Shown in pieces: positions 8,550-15,805 of a stretch of DNA of 36,434 bases. Position 1 is the first letter of the stretch; each line of letters starts with the position of its first letter. The notes beneath the pieces were generated by a model that worked only from the letters and a program-made list of their open reading frames with translations, ran no database searches and was not told the origin of the DNA. The position numbers and the translations under genes are program-made. This DNA comes from Actinomycetes bacterium (lineage in GTDB: Bacteria; Actinomycetota; Acidimicrobiia; Spongiisociales; UBA5794), in assembly GCA_023336815.1 (NCBI GenBank), contig JAMBLJ010000048.1, positions 1 to 36,434 on the forward strand, in the 5' to 3' direction.

Positions 8550-9191
8550 TCAGCCCGTTCCTTGAGGGCGTGCGACGATCTCGCGCCAGATGCCATGACG
8601 CGAGACGTCGATGATCTCAAGGCCGGCAGCAGCAACGTTCTCCTCGGTGCGGCGGTTCGCACGGAAGCCGAACACCCGCCGGGTCACGGCACTAGCGACG
8701 TCAGCCATCCAACCCAGAATGCGGTTGGTCGGTCGTACATGTTCCAGAAGCAAGATACGTCCATCCGGCCTCACGACCCGTGCGACCTCACGAAGACCCT
8801 GCACCGGATCAGCAACCGAGCAGAACACACACGTGGCGAGCGCGGTGTCGAAGGTGTTGTCTTCGAACGGGAGCTCCTGTACGTCTGCCTCAAGAATATT
8901 CGTTCGCACGGGAACGGTCTTCGCTTGATTTCGAGCTCTCTGCAGCATCCCGGTGGAGACATCGATTCCGACGACGTGCACACCATCCGCGTAGTGCGCC
9001 AGATTCTTACCTGTTCCAACGCCGACCTCGAGAACTTCTCCCGAAGCCTTCTCCACCATTCGCTTGCGTCGCTTCCTTGTCCCCATCATCTCCATCGGCG
9101 CGTCATAGAGGTTGTAGATGCTGGCAAGCCGGTTATAGCGACGGGTCACCGCAGCTTGTTCCGTTGCTACATCCAGGTTGTCGGGTTCCAC
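8550..9191 (-). CDS. Class I SAM-dependent methyltransferase
   Basis: A 213-residue class I methyltransferase of the UbiE/Methyltransf_11 type. Motif I is VLEVGVGTGKNLAHY, an acidic residue follows in VGIDVSTGM, then ADVQELPFEDNTFDTALATCVFCSV (motifs II/III) and a post-domain VRPDGRILLLEHVR. The N-terminus (VTRRYNRLASIYNLYDAPMEMM) resembles phospholipid or quinone methyltransferases. The GTG start lies five bases after the stop of the YHS gene, so the two form one operon behind the CsoR-like dyad at 9464-9485. The substrate is unknown; the metal-linked promoter makes a role in metal or metalloid stress, or in lipid change under that stress, worth considering, but this is inference only. Confidence 0.85.
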   Translation of the reverse strand: MEPDNLDVATEQAAVTRRYNRLASIYNLYDAPMEMMGTRKRRKRMVEKASGEVLEVGVGTGKNLAHYADGVHVVGIDVSTGMLQRARNQAKTVPVRTNILEADVQELPFEDNTFDTALATCVFCSVADPVQGLREVARVVRPDGRILLLEHVRPTNRILGWMADVASAVTRRVFGFRANRRTEENVAAAGLEIIDVSRHGIWREIVARPQGTG

Positions 9192-9196
9192 GGACG

Positions 9197-9424
9197 TCAG
9201 TCGCTGTCACCCGAACAGCACCCACAACCGTTGGATGTCCCGCTTTGGCTGTCCGACGAGGAACCGACGCCAGCAACGTCAAGCCGATTCGGGTACGCAT
9301 CGGGATCCTTGATGAACGTTGTTCGGCACCCCGGCGCGCAGAAAGCAACATCATCGTGACCGGGAGCGCGAAGCGCTGTGTCATCTACGGTCATGCCGCA
9401 CACCGGATCGAGGAGTTTTGTCAT
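9197..9424 (-). CDS. YHS-domain protein with Cys-rich tail
   Basis: A 75-residue protein opening with the YHS signature D-P-V-C-G-M (residues 6-11), continuing with VAFCAPGCRTTFIKDPDAY, and ending in a short Cys cluster (GCGCCSG). YHS domains are small metal-linked modules often found alone or at the N-terminus of copper P-type ATPases. The extra C-terminal C-x-C-C could bind a soft metal. A good GGAAGGAA ribosome site lies upstream of the ATG at 9424, and a near-perfect GC-rich dyad of CsoR type sits 40 bases upstream. It is the first gene of an operon with the methyltransferase. Small size and metal-responsive promoter together suggest a copper or other soft-metal buffer or sensor role. Confidence 0.82.
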   Translation of the reverse strand: MTKLLDPVCGMTVDDTALRAPGHDDVAFCAPGCRTTFIKDPDAYPNRLDVAGVGSSSDSQSGTSNGCGCCSGDSD

Positions 9425-9463
9425 GTGCTATTCCTTCCTAGCGTGGTCAACATGATAGCCAAC

Positions 9464-9485
9464 CCCTACCCCTACCGGGGTGGGG
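9464..9485 (-). promoter_or_regulatory. CsoR-like operator upstream of the YHS/methyltransferase operon
   Basis: A 22-base GC-rich dyad: arms CCCTACCCC and GGGGTGGGG around the four-base centre TACC, with nine base pairs matching except one T-G. CsoR/RcnR-family copper and nickel sensors bind just this kind of C-run/G-run inverted repeat. It lies about 40 bases before the YHS start codon, and a possible -10 (TATCAT on the minus strand, about 9453-9458) lies between, which is the expected place for repression. No csoR gene is in the window, so the regulator would be encoded elsewhere. Confidence 0.6.
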
Positions 9486-9556
9486 CATATGCACGTGGGG
9501 ACCAAGCCTCCTATCGGGAGAACCACCGCCTTGAGGGGCGGCAGGGCAGGCACCTG

Positions 9557-11446
9557 TCATATTTCGACGTGGATACCGATCTCAAGCGATCTGTCGGGTG
9601 GGAGATGGAAATAGCGTGATGGCAGCGACGCATTCCGTGCCATGAGGGCGAAGAGTTTCTCTCTCCACAACATCATTCCCGGCCGCCTTGTCGCAAGGAC
9701 CGTCTCTCTCCCAAGCACCCAGACCGTGTCATCCGAATCGAATCCGAAGTCGTTTCGGATGATGCCCGACAGAGCCTCTGGAACATCCGGTTTCTCCATG
9801 AATCCGAAGCGGAGCACGATCTGGAAGAACCCGTTGCCGAGCGGCCAGACCTTGGCCCTTTGCGACACCGGCACGCGAGGCTCGGCGGCGGTCAACACCG
9901 AGAGCACAACGACTCTTTCGTGAAGCACCTCGTTGTGGCGCAGGTTGGCGAGTAGCGCAGGCGGAGCCACCCCGGGTCGAGAGAACATGTACACAGCCGT
10001 GCCAGGCACGCGAACAATCTCACTCTCAGACACGGATGCGATGAAACGCTCGAAGGACGAACTCGTCTCGCGGAGACGTGCCGCGAGCAGCTGTCGACCC
10101 TTCTTCCAGGTTGTCATAGCGACGAAGATCACCGCAGCGATCAGAATAGGGAACCAGCCGCCATCGGGAATCTTGAACAGGTTGGCACCGAAGTAGGCGA
10201 GATCCACGACCAGAAACGCACCCGTAACAGCAGCTGCGGCCGCGATCGACCAGTTCCAACGATCGCGCATGACGACCAGGATGAGCACTGTTGTAACCAC
10301 CATCGTTGTCGAAACGGCGATACCGTACGCTGCAGCCAGAGCGCTCGCTGATCCGAATCCAACCACGAGGCCGACCGCTGCCACCATGAGGGCCCAGTTG
10401 ATGGCTGGGATGTACACCTGACCTGATTCACTCGCTGAGGTGTGGAAGATTCGGATACGCGGGAGATACCCGAGCTGTACAGCCTGCATCGTTAGGGAGA
10501 ATGCCCCGGATATGAGTGCCTGGGAGGCTATGACCGTTGCAAAGGTCGCAAGGATTACGAGAGGCCAGACTGCCCACGACGGCGCCATGAGATAGAAGGG
10601 GTTGCTCACAGCCTCAGGGTTGGCGATCAGAAATGCTCCCTGACCGAAGTACGTGAGAACGAGTGAAGGAAGTACCAGGCCGTACCAGGTGATCCGTATC
10701 GGCGTCCTTCCGAAGTGCCCCATGTCCGCATAGAGCGCTTCGCTCCCTGTCACAACCAGGAACACCGAGCCCAGTGCGAGAAACCCACGGAACCCGTTAT
10801 TGGAGAAGAACCGAATGCCGTGGATCGGGTTGAGGGCCACGAAGACACCGGGATCCTTGATGAGCTGCCCTATCCCCAGGACAGCCATGGTGAGGAACCA
10901 CACGATCATGACCGGACCGAAAATCCTTCCCACCGTTCCGGTGCCGTGGCGTTGTATGAGGAAGAGGCCGATCAAGATGATCACTGAGATCGGGACCACG
11001 AACGGCTCGAGGGCTGGTGTCGCGACGTGGATGCCTTCGGTCGCGGACAGGACAGAGATGGCAGGCGTGATCATCCCGTCGCCGTACAACAGCGCCGTCC
11101 CGAACAAACCGACCACGATGAGGACCCACCTTCGACCTGTTGTTGTCTGCTGACGTGGGGCAACGAGAGCAACGAGCGCAAGGATCCCACCCTCACCGTC
11201 GTTGTCGGCGCGCATGACCACGAGCAGGTACTTGATCGAGATGACGATGAGCAGCGACCAGAAGATCAGTGACAGGACACCGAGGACGTTCTCCTCTACG
11301 ACAGCTATGTCCTGGGTCACGAACGACTCCCGGACTGCATACAGCGGGCTCGTTCCGATGTCGCCGTACACGATGCCGAGAGCTCCAAGGGATAGCGCCG
11401 CGACCCGACCCGACTGCTTGAGCGACGGTTTACTGGACTTCGACAC
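9557..11446 (-). CDS. kup: Kup-type low-affinity potassium transporter
   Basis: A 629-residue KUP/HAK/KT transporter. The N-terminal GALGIVYGDIGTSPLYAV is the family's hallmark, and about 12 membrane segments follow (for example VLSLIFWSLLIVISIKYLLVVM and GTALLYGDGMITPAISVLSA, which carries the conserved YGDG-MITPAISVLSA block). A soluble C-terminal domain of about 150 residues ends the protein. Kup moves K+ into the cell with protons. The GTG start at 11446 has an AAGGGGG sequence just before it. It is alone in its unit; the upstream 184-base interval holds three perfect inverted repeats (see separate entries). Together with the K+ channel and antiporter at 23788-25898 it is one of three cation-balance genes in this window. 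Confidence 0.95.
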   Translation of the reverse strand: MSKSSKPSLKQSGRVAALSLGALGIVYGDIGTSPLYAVRESFVTQDIAVVEENVLGVLSLIFWSLLIVISIKYLLVVMRADNDGEGGILALVALVAPRQQTTTGRRWVLIVVGLFGTALLYGDGMITPAISVLSATEGIHVATPALEPFVVPISVIILIGLFLIQRHGTGTVGRIFGPVMIVWFLTMAVLGIGQLIKDPGVFVALNPIHGIRFFSNNGFRGFLALGSVFLVVTGSEALYADMGHFGRTPIRITWYGLVLPSLVLTYFGQGAFLIANPEAVSNPFYLMAPSWAVWPLVILATFATVIASQALISGAFSLTMQAVQLGYLPRIRIFHTSASESGQVYIPAINWALMVAAVGLVVGFGSASALAAAYGIAVSTTMVVTTVLILVVMRDRWNWSIAAAAAVTGAFLVVDLAYFGANLFKIPDGGWFPILIAAVIFVAMTTWKKGRQLLAARLRETSSSFERFIASVSESEIVRVPGTAVYMFSRPGVAPPALLANLRHNEVLHERVVVLSVLTAAEPRVPVSQRAKVWPLGNGFFQIVLRFGFMEKPDVPEALSGIIRNDFGFDSDDTVWVLGRETVLATRRPGMMLWREKLFALMARNASLPSRYFHLPPDRSLEIGIHVEI

Positions 11447-11498
11447 ATCCCCCTTTTGAGTTCGACATACACTTCAATGGTAGGGCTGCGAGCACGTC

Positions 11499-11532
11499 GC
11501 TCTGGAGCCTGTCGATGGGATAGCTCCAGAGC
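11499..11532 (-). promoter_or_regulatory. Leader hairpin upstream of kup (10-bp arms)
   Basis: Perfect 10-base arms GCTCTGGAGC and GCTCCAGAGC separated by 14 bases, 53 bases before the kup start. There is no T-run on the minus-strand side, so an intrinsic terminator for the upstream hybE-like gene is less likely than a leader structure. It does not match the c-di-AMP (ydaO) riboswitch consensus as I remember it. Confidence 0.45.
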
Positions 11533-11560
11533 CAACGGAAGGCTGGGTTCTCGAGCATTC

Positions 11561-11586
11561 GCTGCGTCTGGTCTATTGCCCGCAGC
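11561..11586 (-). promoter_or_regulatory. Second hairpin in the kup leader
   Basis: Perfect 6-base arms GCTGCG and CGCAGC with a 14-base loop, the same loop length as the neighbouring hairpin at 11499-11532. A third perfect palindrome, GAACGCGCGTTC, lies at 11609-11620, just past the hybE-like stop codon. Whether these act in RNA (leader regulation) or DNA (protein binding) cannot be told. Confidence 0.35.
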
Positions 11587-11630
11587 TAGAGGTTCCCAAC
11601 GCCGCAAAGAACGCGCGTTCGCTCCGGCTC

Positions 11631-12107
11631 CTACGTCCCTAAGGAACCCTGACGAGATTCGGCCCCATGCGCCAGTGTTTGGAACAGGTCGCGACGGGAG
11701 GGATCCCCGACACCTGCGTGTGATCTCGCTGCAGCAACCGAAGTGAGGAAGGGTGCCATCACTGCTGCCACGCTCTCGCGCGCGTGAGCTTGAGATGTCA
11801 GCGATCCGACCTCTCGTACGATCGCGACAGACCAGTAGCGGCCCAAAGAAGGCAGCTCGTTGACGAGAACAGGGAGCCTTCGACCATCGATGATGATCGT
11901 GTCACCGAACGAAGCGTCTTCAAGGAACAGAATCCCCGATATCGTCCAGGGCGCTATCACCACAAGGACCACTCCACCAACGATGGGCTGAACCTCCACG
12001 ACCTCGACCCGAAGGTTCTGGTTCGCTGTCGGGAGTCCCGCGAACACATCCCTATCGAGGTCGCTGAAGAACGCTTCGACGCGTGCAGCTGCCTCACCAG
12101 GATCCAT
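11631..12107 (-). CDS. HybE/HupJ-like [NiFe]-hydrogenase assembly chaperone
   Basis: About 158 residues on the minus strand. The block VEAFFSDLDRDVFAGLPTANQNLRVEVVEV, then VLVVIAPWTISGILFLED, then ELPSLGRYWSVAIVREV and HARESVAAVMAPFL reproduces the HybE/HupJ pattern (short N-terminal helix, 'PW…LLL', 'ELG.Y', C-terminal helix). HybE-type proteins guide large- or small-subunit assembly in uptake hydrogenases of Proteobacteria. The frame stays open far upstream, over the antisense of the small-subunit gene; an ATG at 12107 is chosen because GGAG lies six bases before it, while in-frame ATGs at 12125 and 12137 lack a site. It is divergent from the hydrogenase operon. Sequence similarity is modest, so the call is likely rather than certain; the neighbourhood supports it. 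Confidence 0.68.
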   Translation of the reverse strand: MDPGEAAARVEAFFSDLDRDVFAGLPTANQNLRVEVVEVQPIVGGVVLVVIAPWTISGILFLEDASFGDTIIIDGRRLPVLVNELPSLGRYWSVAIVREVGSLTSQAHARESVAAVMAPFLTSVAAARSHAGVGDPSRRDLFQTLAHGAESRQGSLGT

Positions 12108-12240
12108 GCTCTTCTCCGTTGGCATGCGCTCAACCATCACAGTAGTCACATAGTTTGAGCATAAGTAATAGGGCCATTCGGCACCTTTCTCGAAGCGAGG
12201 GGGCAACGTACAGTTGCCTTGTATCCAGCGAAGGAGCCCG
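12108..12240. promoter_or_regulatory. Divergent promoter region, hydrogenase operon and hybE-like gene
   Basis: This interval must hold the promoters of both units. It contains a perfect inverted repeat GGCAAC-GTACA-GTTGCC at 12202-12218, 22 bases before the small-subunit ATG, and a shorter CTCG-AAG-CGAG dyad just upstream at about 12190-12199. Either could be an operator or a leader hairpin. The AAGGAG at 12231-12236 is the ribosome site of the small subunit. No -35/-10 pair stands out. Confidence 0.4.
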
Positions 12241-13380
12241 ATGCCCGTTCTCGCCGCACCACCCCGCTCGGTCCTTGATAGCCTCCTGAACAGCGGGGTC
12301 ACCCGCCGTCGCTTCCTCGAATTCTGTACCGCGACAACGGCCGTCCTGGCTCTCCCTATCAAGTTCGCACCCCAGATAGCCCAAGCACTCGAGACAGCCG
12401 AGAAACCGACGGTCATATGGCTCGAGTTCCAGGATTGTGCAGGGAACACGGAATCGTTCCTGCGCGCCAGAGCACCAGGAGTCGGTGACATCCTCCTCGA
12501 CGTGCTCGACGTTGAATACCACGAAACGATCATGGCGGCGGCAGGCGACCAAGCCGAGGCTGCCAAGGAGGCGGCCATTGCCAAAGGTGGCCATATCGTG
12601 ATCGTCGAAGGATCCGTTCCCACCGCAGCCAACGGCGTGTACTGCACAATCGGCGGCAAGACGGCGGTGCAGATCCTCGCCGAGGCCACGATGGGTGCGG
12701 CAGCAGTCATCAATACCGGTACCTGCTCCAGCTACGGAGGAATCCCTGCAGCGTCTCCGAACCCGACGGGGGCGACCAGCGTACCGGATCTCGTTTCTGG
12801 CGTTCCTGTGATCAATCTTCCCGGCTGCCCCGTGAACGTGGACAACGTCGTTGCGACCATCGTCCACTACTTGACCTTCGGTGCGCTTCCAGCAGTCGAC
12901 GGCCATGGCAGACCACTCTTCGCCTATGGCGAACGCATCCACGACCACTGTGAACGGCGAGCTCATTTCGACGCTGGCCAGTTCGTCGAAGAGTGGGGGG
13001 ATGAAGCCCACCGGAAGGGCTGGTGTCTGTACAACATGGGTTGCAAGGGCCCGAGTACATTCCACAACTGCCCCACGCAGAGATGGAACGGAGGGACGTC
13101 GTGGCCGATCGGTGCAGGACACGGATGCGTTGGGTGCTCGGAACCAGACTTCTGGGACACGATGACCCCCATCTACGGGCGCCTCCCTGCACCACCCGGC
13201 TTCGGCGTCACCACAAGTGTCGACAAGATCGGTGCTGGCATCGTCGGCCTGACAGCCGCCGGATTCGCCGCCCACGGCATCGCCAAGACGGTCCAACGCA
13301 AACGAGCCGAGAGAGCCAACGAAACGCCCATCGAGATCGAGACCACCGCCGCACCCGGTGAGGAAGGAGCGGAACGATGA
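12241..13380 (+). CDS. [NiFe]-hydrogenase small subunit, Tat-exported, Asp-Cys-x-x-Asn proximal motif
   Basis: A 379-residue group 1-type small subunit. The Tat signal is T-R-R-R-F-L-E at residues 21-27. The proximal-cluster motif is D65-C66-A-G-N69-T-E-S instead of the usual C-x-x-C, with Cys162 (GTCSSYGG) and Cys196 (PGCPVN) retained. Distal ligands are H234, C237, C262 and C268, and medial ligands C277, C296 and C299. A hydrophobic helix near residues 330-348 is the C-terminal membrane anchor. The protein passes electrons from the NiFe site to the cytochrome b. The ATG at 12241 (AAGGAG four bases before) is preferred; a TTG at 12214 would add nine residues. The gene opens the operon and overlaps the large-subunit ATG by four bases. 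An Asp/3-Cys proximal cluster is known from the actinobacterial-type enzyme of Ralstonia eutropha. Confidence 0.93.
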   Translation: MPVLAAPPRSVLDSLLNSGVTRRRFLEFCTATTAVLALPIKFAPQIAQALETAEKPTVIWLEFQDCAGNTESFLRARAPGVGDILLDVLDVEYHETIMAAAGDQAEAAKEAAIAKGGHIVIVEGSVPTAANGVYCTIGGKTAVQILAEATMGAAAVINTGTCSSYGGIPAASPNPTGATSVPDLVSGVPVINLPGCPVNVDNVVATIVHYLTFGALPAVDGHGRPLFAYGERIHDHCERRAHFDAGQFVEEWGDEAHRKGWCLYNMGCKGPSTFHNCPTQRWNGGTSWPIGAGHGCVGCSEPDFWDTMTPIYGRLPAPPGFGVTTSVDKIGAGIVGLTAAGFAAHGIAKTVQRKRAERANETPIEIETTAAPGEEGAER

Positions 13381-15095
13381 GCAGGGTCATCGTTGATCCC
13401 ATCACCCGGATAGAGGGCCACCTGAGGATCGAAGCCGAGGTCGACGGGGGCGTGATCACAGACGCTTGGTCTTCATGCACGATGTGGCGAGGCATCGAGA
13501 AGATCTTGAACGGCCGCGACCCGCGTGATGCTTGGTACTTCACGCAACGGATCTGCGGAGTCTGCACCACCGTGCACGCACTCGCCTCCGTTCGCACCGT
13601 GGAGAACGCGCTTGGAATCGTCCCACCGCTCAATGCCCAGCTCATCCGTGAACTGATAACAGCGACCCAGTTCGTCCAGGATCATGTCGTCCACTTCTAC
13701 CACCTGCACGCACTCGACTGGGTGGACATCGTGTCTGCCCTCGATGCTGACCCTGCTGCCACGGCGACGCTGGCACAATCGATCTCGGACTACCCGAAAT
13801 CGAGTGTGGGCCATTTCACGGCTGTCAAGGAGCGGCTGGCGGGTTTCGTTTCGCGAGGACAGCTCGGTCCGTTCACCAACGGCTACTGGGGCCATCCGGC
13901 GTACAAGCTCCCACCGGAGGGAAACCTGCTCGCCGTGAGCCACTACCTGGATGCGCTCGACTTCCAGAGACGCTACATCGAGATGCACGCCATCCTGGGT
14001 GGCAAGAATCCACATCTCCAGACCTACCTCGTTGGTGGCATGGCGATCCCCATCGACCCGAACAGCCAAAACGCCATCAACGCCGACACGTTGGCACAGC
14101 TCGGATCTCTCCTTCAAGAGGGACTCGACTTCGTCACCCAGGCCTACATTCCGGATCTGCTGCTGGTCGCATCGTTCTATCCAGAATGGACCACGATCGG
14201 TGGAGGTCTCGGGAACTACATGTCCTACGGCGACTTCCCCCTCGGGCAGCAGAACCCTTCCATGGCACCGGACGATCTGTTCCTGCCTCGTGGCATCATC
14301 CTCAACAAGGACCTGTCGACGGTCCTCCCCATGGAACCGGAAAAGATATCTGAGTACATATCGCACTCGTGGTACTCGTATGAGGCAGGCGACAACGTCG
14401 CCCTTCCACCGATGGAAGGCGAAACCACACCGAACTACACAGGACCGGAGCCGCCGTATACACAATTGAACACGGACGACAAGTACTCATGGCTGAAGTC
14501 GCCTCGTTATGACGACACGGCAATGGAGGTCGGTCCACTGGCACGTATGCTGGTCGCGTTCGGCGCTGGACACGAGCGGGTGCAGGAACTCGTTGGTGCA
14601 GTGCTGGCCCAACTCGGGGTCGGTCCGGAGGCTCTCTTTTCAACGCTTGGGCGCACTGCCGCTCGCGGTATAGAGACGCAAGTGCTTGCCGAGCACTCCA
14701 TCACATTACTCGAGCGACTCACGGCGAACATCGGTGGTGGAGATCTCGAGATTCACAACTCCTACCGGTGGGACCCGAAGGATTGGCCCTCTGAGGCATC
14801 CGGATTCGGCATGCATGAGGCACCACGCGGCGCCCTTGCACACTGGATCAAGATCGCGAACGGCGAGATCGCCAGCTACCAGGCCGTTGTTCCCTCGACC
14901 TGGAACGGGGGACCCCGGGACGGGAGCGGCAAACGCGGTGCGTACGAAGCAGCATTGCTCGACACGCCGATAGCCGACCCCGAACGACCACTCGAGATCC
15001 TCCGGACCGTGCACTCGTTCGACCCATGTATGGCGTGTGCCGCACACCTGATCGACAAGGATGGGAACCCGCTCGTGGAGGTGACCGTGCTGTGA
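13377..15095 (+). CDS. [NiFe]-hydrogenase large subunit precursor
   Basis: A 572-residue large subunit with both metal motifs: L1 R-I-C-G-V-C at residues 58-63 (then TTVHALAS) and L2 D-P-C-M-A-C-A-A-H at 549-557. The four Cys bind Ni and Fe. After His557 come 15 residues (LIDKDGNPLVEVTVL) that the maturation protease should remove once nickel is in place. The opening VIVDPITRIEGHLRIEAE is the family's standard N-terminus. It binds and splits H2 at the NiFe(CN)2CO site and forms a heterodimer with the small subunit, with which it would be exported through Tat. ATGA overlaps on both sides tie it tightly to its neighbours. Length and motifs are complete; no sign of damage. Confidence 0.96.
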   Translation: MSRVIVDPITRIEGHLRIEAEVDGGVITDAWSSCTMWRGIEKILNGRDPRDAWYFTQRICGVCTTVHALASVRTVENALGIVPPLNAQLIRELITATQFVQDHVVHFYHLHALDWVDIVSALDADPAATATLAQSISDYPKSSVGHFTAVKERLAGFVSRGQLGPFTNGYWGHPAYKLPPEGNLLAVSHYLDALDFQRRYIEMHAILGGKNPHLQTYLVGGMAIPIDPNSQNAINADTLAQLGSLLQEGLDFVTQAYIPDLLLVASFYPEWTTIGGGLGNYMSYGDFPLGQQNPSMAPDDLFLPRGIILNKDLSTVLPMEPEKISEYISHSWYSYEAGDNVALPPMEGETTPNYTGPEPPYTQLNTDDKYSWLKSPRYDDTAMEVGPLARMLVAFGAGHERVQELVGAVLAQLGVGPEALFSTLGRTAARGIETQVLAEHSITLLERLTANIGGGDLEIHNSYRWDPKDWPSEASGFGMHEAPRGALAHWIKIANGEIASYQAVVPSTWNGGPRDGSGKRGAYEAALLDTPIADPERPLEILRTVHSFDPCMACAAHLIDKDGNPLVEVTVL

Positions 15096-15805
15096 GCACC
15101 GAGACCACACCAGCTACACCGGCACCGGATGCAGCGCTCGGGCTTGGCCCAACGCTCGAGTGTGTGACGGTCAAGGTATGGGAATTGCCCGTGAGGGTGA
15201 TCCATTGGACCGTCTTCCTGAGTGTTGTCGCCTTGTCGATCACCGGCTTCTACATCGGAACCCCGTTCGTTCGCGTGAGCCCCGAACCGGGATTCCTGAT
15301 GGGTTGGATGCGGGCGATCCACAACCTGGCGGCTTTCGTGTTCATCGCAGCCATTCTTGCCAGAGTCATCTGGGCATTCACTGGCAACCAGTGGGCTCGA
15401 TGGGATCAGTTCATTGCAGTCTCGAAGGAACGGAGAACGAACGGCTGGGACGGGTTCCGCTTCTACGCGTTCATGACGAGCAAGCCACCTGCTGTTCTGG
15501 GACACAACGCTCTTGCTGGGGCAACCTACCTCGTCCTCTTCGCGATGTTCCTGACACAAATCGTCATGGGACTCGCCCTGCTCTCACTGGAGACCGAGGG
15601 ATTCCTCGCCTCGACGACCGGCTGGGTGTTCACCGTGCTCCCCATCCCCTGGGTTCGATTCATTCATCACCTCATCATGTGGCTGACATGGGGGTTCGTC
15701 GTGCACCATCTCTACTCAGCCATCCTGTTCGACACCGAGGAGAAGACCGGCGTTCTCTCCTCCATCTTCACTGGATGGAAGCGGATGCCGGTGGATCGAC
15801 TGTGA
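15092..15805 (+). CDS. Hydrogenase cytochrome b subunit (HyaC/HupC-type)
   Basis: A 237-residue di-haem cytochrome b of the Ni/Fe-hydrogenase type. After a short Pro/Thr-rich N-terminus come VKVWELPVRVIHWTVFLSVV (membrane segment with His), MRAIHNLAAFVFIAAILARVIWAFTGNQW, TYLVLFAMFLTQIVMGLALLS and WVRFIHHLIMWLTWGFVVHHLYSAILF; His residues in R-V-I-H-W, A-I-H-N, F-I-H-H and V-V-H-H are the likely haem ligands. It links the periplasmic-side hydrogenase to the quinone pool. The start is GTG at 15092, overlapping the large-subunit stop (GTGA). Its presence argues for a respiratory uptake enzyme rather than a soluble one. Firm family call. Confidence 0.93.
   Translation: MSTETTPATPAPDAALGLGPTLECVTVKVWELPVRVIHWTVFLSVVALSITGFYIGTPFVRVSPEPGFLMGWMRAIHNLAAFVFIAAILARVIWAFTGNQWARWDQFIAVSKERRTNGWDGFRFYAFMTSKPPAVLGHNALAGATYLVLFAMFLTQIVMGLALLSLETEGFLASTTGWVFTVLPIPWVRFIHHLIMWLTWGFVVHHLYSAILFDTEEKTGVLSSIFTGWKRMPVDRL

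Noticed and set aside
11447-11630. c-di-AMP (ydaO) riboswitch upstream of kup
   Set aside because: Hairpins are present but the conserved core sequences of that riboswitch, as remembered, are not seen; a covariance search would decide.
12108-12713. Upstream extension of the hybE-like reading frame on the minus strand
   Set aside because: It is antisense to the small-subunit gene and has no family-like residues; the real start is near 12107.
12241-13380. Six-Cys O2-tolerant (group 1d) proximal cluster
   Set aside because: The positions of the two extra Cys hold Gly (A-G-N and S-Y-G-G), so that type is excluded.
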